Below are positions 58,276 through 64,000 of a stretch of DNA of 64,000 nucleotides, in pieces. The position numbers were made by a program, and so were the translations under genes. The notes beneath the pieces were generated by a model. It made no database searches. It was not told where the DNA came from and was given only the letters and a program-made list of their open reading frames with translations. The stretch is from contig CM032229.1 of NCBI GenBank assembly GCA_019009955.1, positions 82,773,001-82,837,000 of the forward strand, written 5' to 3'. This DNA is from Riptortus pedestris. Its lineage: Eukaryota; Arthropoda; Insecta; Hemiptera; Alydidae. How positions within the stretch are numbered: position 1 is the first letter of the stretch; every line of letters begins with the position of its first letter.

Positions 58276-58958
58276 ATGTACTTTAGAACGGAAAATATTT
58301 TAAATGATAACGAAACTCCGAAAATATTTGCATATAACTCATACAGTAAAAATTGATTGGAAAAAAATTTGGTATTTAAGCTTAGAATGCCATACCATAG
58401 GTAGTTTATAAAGCAAAACTCTAAGGTTTGTCTGATTTTCCATTTATTTTTTTTGCATTGAATACAACACTAAGAACAATGGCATTAAAATATAAAATCT
58501 TGCCTGTCTGACGGCCTGATTGTTAATCACTCAAAAACTCTCAAAAAGCCTAAGATCTTTTAAATTTTTGAGTCAAATATCTCAAGGTACAACATAGGCA
58601 AATAGAGAATTCGAATTTTCAACTAGGAGTGGAGGTTTACTTCGGCCTCAAACACAAATTCAATATCCTCAATAATATTCGTTTTATCGAGAAAATGAAA
58701 AGAACAAATTGCGTTTAGAATAACGATAGAATATTGTTAACTTAACTTGGTTCGTTAATGTATACTTCACTACCACTGTCAGGAGTGGGGGTTAACTTCC
58801 ACGACGAGACTGTCATTTGTCAATATCATCGTTAATATTCGTTTTATCAAAAAAAATCCAAAGAACAAATTGTGTTTAGAATAGTTTTCGACCATAAAAC
58901 GTTATTTAAATGTATGAGTTTTATATTTTGACATCCTATATTCGGTTACGAAGATTTT
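58276..58958. other. A+T-rich DNA, weak internal repeat
   Basis: AATTCAATATCCTCAATAAT-ATTCGTTTTATC at about 58660 and CAATATCATCGTTAATATTC-GTTTTATC at about 58820 are similar, each preceded by AGGAGTGG-x-GGTT and followed by GAACAAATTG-GTTTAGAATA. So a roughly 150-bp unit is duplicated in tandem. Function unknown. Confidence 0.5.
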
Positions 58959-59076
58959 AGCAGATTTCCCTTAAGGGAAATCAGCTATTGAGGTCGTACT
59001 CATGACGCGAGTTTTGAAAAATTTCCTCAAATGTCCATCGATCCTACCCAGGAGATGACGAAAATGAGGTCCGTTC

Positions 59077-59166
<90 letters not shown>

Positions 59167-59449
59167 CTGTTAACGCTCTAGCGTATATTGTTCTATACAT
59201 TTATTCTGTATCTTCAATATTAACCGAGATATTTGCGTTTGTATTCTGTGTGTGGTCGGCAGGAGTCGGCTATGTTCGGGACTATTCGCCGAGAGCTAGT
59301 GCGGCCGTTTCCGTAACTATACATCCCTCGTGAATAGGTTTAGAGATTCTTTACTAATACTGTTGTTATTAGGCAGATTTCCCTATTGTAAAACTTCAAG
59401 TGGGAAATCTGTTTAGTTTACGCAGCCCCTGCGTGACGGACATTTTTTT
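58959..59449 (+). mobile_element. Family X copy 16, body deleted
   Basis: A perfect 5' end (AGCAGATTTCCCTTAAGGG), an 84-bp (TA)n (59081-59164), then at 59184 AACGCTCTAGCG joins directly to TATATTGTTCTATACATTTA, skipping about 250 bp of body. The 3' module, hairpin and GACGGACATTTTTTTT are intact. Confidence 0.85.
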
Positions 59450-59732
59450 TCACGAGTGTCTCTGCAGAATTGTAATTTTAATTTTTTTTTGTTCACGAAT
59501 CAAGGATATGCATATTGTCAAGGCAGGTTATTTTTTTTTATTATGCTGCCACAAGCAAGAGTGGGGGTCATCTTGGAAGTCAAATCTTATATTCCTCAAT
59601 AACGTCGTAAGTGACTTTATATAAAAAAAATGTAAAAGGGAAATGTGTTTAGAGTATATTTTCAACTCTAAAGTGTTGTTTAAGTTCATTATTATTATAA
59701 AATTTCCGATTTCCTGTCGCTAAATAAAAATG

Positions 59733-59878
59733 AAGAAAGGAACTCATTTTCATATTCTCCTGATGGGTAGATGGACATTTGAAGAAAATTTAAAGCCTTA
59801 AGAAACGAGGGAATTTTGTCGCTTGAAGAAATGAGTACCTCAATAGCCGATCCCCTTAAGCGGAATATTAAAAAATTG
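59733..59878 (-). mobile_element. Family X 5'-head fragment
   Basis: Minus orientation: TGGGTAGATGGACATTTGAA-G, GAGTACCTCAATAGCCGATC and CCCTTAAGCGGAATATTA. Only the head remains. Confidence 0.65.
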
Positions 59879-60536
59879 GTAAACTAGTAGATAAAGCAAT
59901 GAAACACACACCTAATGGGGCGACGAATGTAGAGGGATAGAAAAAAAAATCAGTTAATATAATTTAACGATCAATTTGGCAGCAGTGGATGATTACAAAG
60001 ACATTAGCCGACAAAGGGAAAATAAAAAAAAAACGGAAGAGGGCAAAAGAGCTAATCCGGAATGCCGGGTCGAAGGACAGATTGAATGGGGACAGCTGCA
60101 GTGTGACGTGTCGTGCACAATGAGTTGGATAATACCCCAGGAATAGGGAACACGGTCCTACCTGCACCCCAACCTAGGGCAGCCATAACTGGATTAGAAC
60201 TACTGGAGTCTAGGCTCGGGTTATAAGTAAGCGCTCCTTTAAGTGGGACCTTTTGTTACTCTCACAAGGGGAACAAAGTCCGGAAGCTGGAAAATACTGG
60301 GTGTCGAATTAACAAGAAGAGCCGATCATGGCCTTCAACGTACCAGAAAACCAAGTGAAATACAATACTTTTCAGCTATAGCCTCAAAATTGTAGGTTCT
60401 GAGCGTAAACAAGAGTACTGGAAAACGTTTAAGACAATATATATTTGTTCTTAACATTTTTCTATAACCCGTAGAATAATGAAGTTGTTTTCATATCTTA
60501 GGTTTCTAGCTCATACTTCTCTTTTCAAATCTTGTA
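59879..60536. other. Intergenic DNA, no supported feature
   Basis: No gene or repeat recognised. Short frames only. Confidence 0.4.
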
Positions 60537-61452
60537 GGGGAGAGTAGGATAAAACCGGATAGTCGGGAGCAAGCCGGGTACCTCCTCTTAGTCGTTGTGA
60601 GTACTGCAGTCGGGCTGATAGCTGAGAAACTACAATCCACCTTTGAAGGAGAAGCAGCGCCCATTACGCCAAATTGTTAGTCGTGCTTGTTTTGTGTCAG
60701 TGACAATAATTCAATTTTTGTGGAACCTGCTTATGATTTTGGTGGAAAAGGTTTTTGATTGTACTCCGCTCCTTCCAATTAGAATACAGTCATGTAGTCC
60801 CCTTAGTACCAGATTCAATTACCTTTATTTTAGCACAAAGTAATTGTCTTTAGTGTTTGGTATGCCCGAATGACGCACTTTGCTCGCGGGGTAAATCCGG
60901 GTAGTAGCTATGCCACGATTCTCGAAACATGAAACGTATAACTTTACCTAATTTTGTTTAATTATTTCACTGTAAAAACATATATAATGACAAACAATAT
61001 GATAAATCTTCCAACTGTGAATTTACTTATTGAAATATATATAGTTGTTTTTAAATAGCTAAAAAGATTAATGTAGATATTTGTTTATATTTTTACTTTA
61101 TTTTTTTGTATTGTTCCCAAAAGGGGGGTTGGTTTGTTTTAATGCATCAAACAACATTTTTTAATAACAAAAAAACATTAATTTGATTAAAAATCTTTAC
61201 ATTTTTATTTGCCCTTAAGAAAAACATATGTACACGGGTTTAGCCACCATTGGGGTAAAACCGGGCAAAATGACTTTTTACAAAAAAAGTAGGGCAACAC
61301 TACTTTAAAAATAGAGTTTTGGTTTTTCAAACTGTAGTTACGTTAACAGATAAGTAGACTTTATTTCAACAAAACTTTACTTATTTGTGGTAAAAATTGT
61401 GGTTTCTGGAAGCTTTCAAACCTTAGCAACCCGATTTTACCCCACTTTTCCC
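60537..61452. mobile_element. TA-flanked DNA element with imperfect TIRs
   Basis: The left end is GGGGAGAGTAGGATAAAACC-GG. The right end, inverted, is GGGAAAAGTGGGGTAAAATC-GG. Both are flanked by TA, the target of Tc1/mariner-like transposons. Internal copies of GGGGTAAA-x-CCGGG at about 60890 and 61253 echo the terminal motif. No transposase frame: the 66-codon frame at 60643-60843 has no DDE motif. It is a non-autonomous element; the superfamily is inferred from the TA and termini only. Confidence 0.5.
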
Positions 61453-61552
61453 TACTCAGCTTAAATTTCAGTTGTAGTTTACATAGAACTCATACAAAGC
61501 GAGAAACTCTGAAGCAGAAGCTATCTATCTGTGAGTCCTTCCAACTCTTAGG

Positions 61553-61591
61553 AAATCTGTTCAGCTAATAAAGCCCTACCATGACGGACTG
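61553..61591 (+). mobile_element. Family X 3'-end scrap
   Basis: AGGAAATCTGTTCAGCTAAT, then AAGCCCTACCATGACGGACT: decayed subterminal repeat, hairpin and tail. The upstream sequence (about 61460-61540) resembles that before the 43.25-kb scrap. Confidence 0.5.
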
Positions 61592-61753
61592 TTAAAATAC
61601 TGCTCAACAGTTTTATCAAAACCTGATCGATAGATAAGGGGACAGAATGAAATGAAAATAATATTACATGCCATTAGTTTCCAGTGATATAAAAAATACA
61701 TCGGATTCCGGTAATATAAACGTAGTCGTCATATTAGAAAACAGTTTAAAGAT

Positions 61754-62521
61754 TAAAAAAGTCCGTCACGCAGTGGCTGCGTAAACAAAGTAAATTTTCC
61801 TCGTGAAGTTGAATAGTAGATAAACCTACATACTGGTAACATAACACCACCTTGAATATTAAGTGAATAAATACAAACGGTAATAAGAAATCTTTCCCCT
61901 CCTGGTTGGCAACGTCTGAAATGTAAACAAACAGGTCTGCCAATCCGACTATCACCGGAAAGAAAAACAACTACTTAAATATATCAAAATATAACATATT
62001 AATTTGATTGAAAACTATGTACTACATCTAGTACTGTAATATATAATGAATAAGAATATTTTTATCTCAAACAATCAAATTTAAATAGTCCAAAAACTTA
62101 AGACGGGGGGGGGGTGTCACCAGAACATATTTGCATATATGTCGTATAGGTCTTTTGAAAACAATATTTGGTATATAAGGTTCGAATAATGTGGTCCATT
62201 ACATAACTAAGTATTGTTAATTGAACATAAGTAGAAGTGGGGGTTTGCTGAAGGCTGAACACAATAAAATCCAAATATCTCGGTTAATACTCAAAATACA
62301 AAACATATGAATAGAACAATATTTATAGATCATTTAGTTTGCAATAATATTTTTCTATCCGACTTATAGTAACGGAGATATTTCGAATTTTCAAAATACC
62401 CCACCCCCCACTGGTCCGATGTCAGCCATTAACGAACTTTATCTTCCTTTTTACATAAAACGATTAAATGTGGAGTTTGGTAACAATCAAACAAAAATTG
62501 AGACCGCAAGAGCGTTAACAG

Positions 62522-62561
<40 letters not shown>

Positions 62562-62640
62562 TTTTTTGAAAGAACCTCATTTTTGTCATCTTCTGGGTAG
62601 GATCGATGGACATTTTCCCTCAAGGGAAATCTGCTTAAAA
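61754..62640 (-). mobile_element. Family X copy 17, full length
   Basis: Minus orientation: AAAAAAGTCCGTCACGCAG with the hairpin changed at one base, both the second-type (61800-62260) and standard (62270-62500) modules, (TA)n at 62525-62558, a shortened head, and TTTCCCTCAAGGGAAATCTG-CTTAAAA. Confidence 0.8.
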
Positions 62641-63284
62641 CGTTTGACACGGCGAAGAAAATAAAGAAGACAAGAAATGATTCAGAAAAATGACAAGTTA
62701 TACGTACAGCATTACGGAGAAGCAGTTTATGATCTAAAAAAAGGAGTATCCAATCATTTCATGTTAAACGCCTGACAAATCAACTCATGAGAACTTATAA
62801 CGTACTTAAAGAAAAGAATCACTGTCGGGCCGCAAGGGGGTAAAAATACTAAGCTTAATGGCTTTCTTCTTTTTACATAGAGGCGCATTAAAGAAGGGAA
62901 GATAGAAATAGGGATTTAATTCAACAAAGGGAGCGGTAGGAGTAAAAACTGAGGATTACCAAACGCGTCTAATACAGTGACAATTAATCGTCACGCCCTT
63001 CTCTTCCTTTTACACTATCTCACTCACTCCCCAAGAGAGAAGGTGATAATTAAACTACAACAGGTAACAATAACATCAGGGCCAACTTTTTCTTAGGCCG
63101 GCAGTTTTACAATATTCATAAGGGAAAAAAATAGCAATGGACGGCAAGCAAGGCTATATTCTCAGAGCTCCATTGCAAAGCCAGTCTCTCCTTGTATCGA
63201 ACAACAATAACACCGACTTGGATGGGATCAAGTAGAATTAGGATTTCCGAAACAAATTATATAAATTGTTATTATGTCTACCAC

Positions 63285-63334
<50 letters not shown>
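62641..63334. other. Intergenic DNA with (TA)n at 63290-63337
   Basis: No gene or other repeat recognised. Confidence 0.45.
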
Positions 63335-63340
<6 letters not shown>

Positions 63341-63782
63341 GAATGTTAGTCTGTAAGTCCTTTATAAAATCGTAAACAGCTTAACCGGATTTTTGTGAAA
63401 CTTGGTATGTATATTACCACTAACGCAGGTTAGATTTTAGGCAATATTAATGTTCTCTGAGGCGAACAGGAGTGGGGGTTATAAGGGAGGCCTGCAATTA
63501 AAAATGGCGATATTTCGCTTCCTATTGTTTTTTTTGGCAAATATGCAAATATCAAAAGTTGTTTATTTTCTTATTGAGAGTAACTTGTGTTATATATACT
63601 TTTGTCATATGCCCAATTATAAATGAGTTATACGCTAAAAACTATAGTGGGAGTGAACAATTTTATACTATAAGGCACAAAAGATTCAACCGAACTAAAC
63701 GAAACTCCGTATGTGATTTGGTATTAACACCTCCCTGATTATAAACTATATTAAAATTTCGAGTTACGCACAGAGAGCGTTA

Positions 63783-63840
<58 letters not shown>

Positions 63841-64000
63841 TCGAACGGACCTCATTTTCGTCTTCTCCTGGGTAGGATCGATGGACATTTGAAGAAGTTT
63901 TTCGAAAATCGCGTCATGTGTACGACCTCAATAGCTTAAGCCCTTAAGGAAAATCTGCTAATATGTTTAATTTGATATTTGGAGTAACTTTTATTATATA
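63335..64000 (+). mobile_element. Helitron-like relative, copy F, cut by window end and interrupted by X
   Basis: The head (AATGAATGTTAGTCTGTAAG, ACCGGATTTTTGTGAAACTT-GG) and the units with GGGTTATAAGGGAGGCCTGC and TTTCGCTTCCTATTG are those of the A-D family. Family X fragment 63763-63963 interrupts it, and family sequence (TTTGATATTTGGAGTAACTT) resumes to the window end. Confidence 0.65.
63763..63963 (-). mobile_element. Family X head fragment nested in Helitron-like copy F
   Basis: Minus orientation: the GAGAGCGTTAA start of the body, (TA)n at 63784-63835, and a complete head ending CCCTTAAGGAAAATCTGCTA. Body and 3' end are missing. Confidence 0.75.

Overview
This is animal nuclear DNA. 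The only conserved host gene recognised is the 3' part of a KDM1A (LSD1/Su(var)3-3 type) histone demethylase, split by GT-AG introns. Around it lie (TA)n, (CA)n and (GA)n microsatellites and decayed copies of hAT-like, Helitron/Helentron-like, Penelope-like, non-LTR and tRNA-derived SINE elements. The microsatellite load and mix of mobile elements would fit an invertebrate with a repeat-rich genome, perhaps an arthropod or crustacean. The sequence alone does not fix the phylum or species.

KDM1A lies on the minus strand between about 33.7 and 24.2 kb. Four exons are visible (33694-33542, 33380-33144, 26726-26397, 24339-24200 with the stop). They encode most of the second half of the amine-oxidase domain, including the FAD-site lysine and the C-terminal FAD-binding segment. 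Introns are 161 bp, 6.4 kb and 2.1 kb. Exons for the N-terminal SWIRM, tower and first FAD-binding half were not found upstream (33.7-64 kb); they lie either in sequence I could not recognise or beyond the window. The 6.4-kb intron holds an antisense, broken THAP-domain gene (27.1-27.9 kb) and a Helitron-like element that itself carries a second element (30.3-32.3 kb).

The dominant feature is one interspersed family, called family X here, with about 20 full or partial copies in both orientations from 2.7 kb to 64 kb. Full copies start with a palindrome (AGCAGATTTCCC...), carry a (TA)n tract, a conserved body of about 350 bp, an inverted subterminal repeat (GGGAAATCTGC), and end in a short hairpin (ACGCAGCCCCTGCGT) followed by GACGGAC and a T run. 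These are the hallmarks of non-autonomous Helentrons (HINE/DINE-1 type). A second family, with a CCCGGGCGAAGCCGGG hairpin and a CTAG 3' end, looks like a non-autonomous Helitron (copies at 1.3, 30.3, 40.1 and 49.6 kb, with relatives at 47.0 and 63.3 kb).

Other elements are: a hAT element with 16-bp terminal inverted repeats and a BED-type finger ORF (46-656); a hAT-like MITE (53.2 kb); a TA-flanked element (60.5-61.5 kb); four non-LTR retrotransposon remnants (6.84, 20.6, 44.5, 46.0 kb); two inverted dimers of a Penelope-like repeat (19.1 and 44.8 kb); and tRNA-derived SINEs. Several long palindromes and a newly expanded minisatellite are also visible. No rRNA, tRNA gene or CRISPR was found. 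The remaining 0.5-6 kb blocks are A+T-rich, with no coding or repeat signal I could support.
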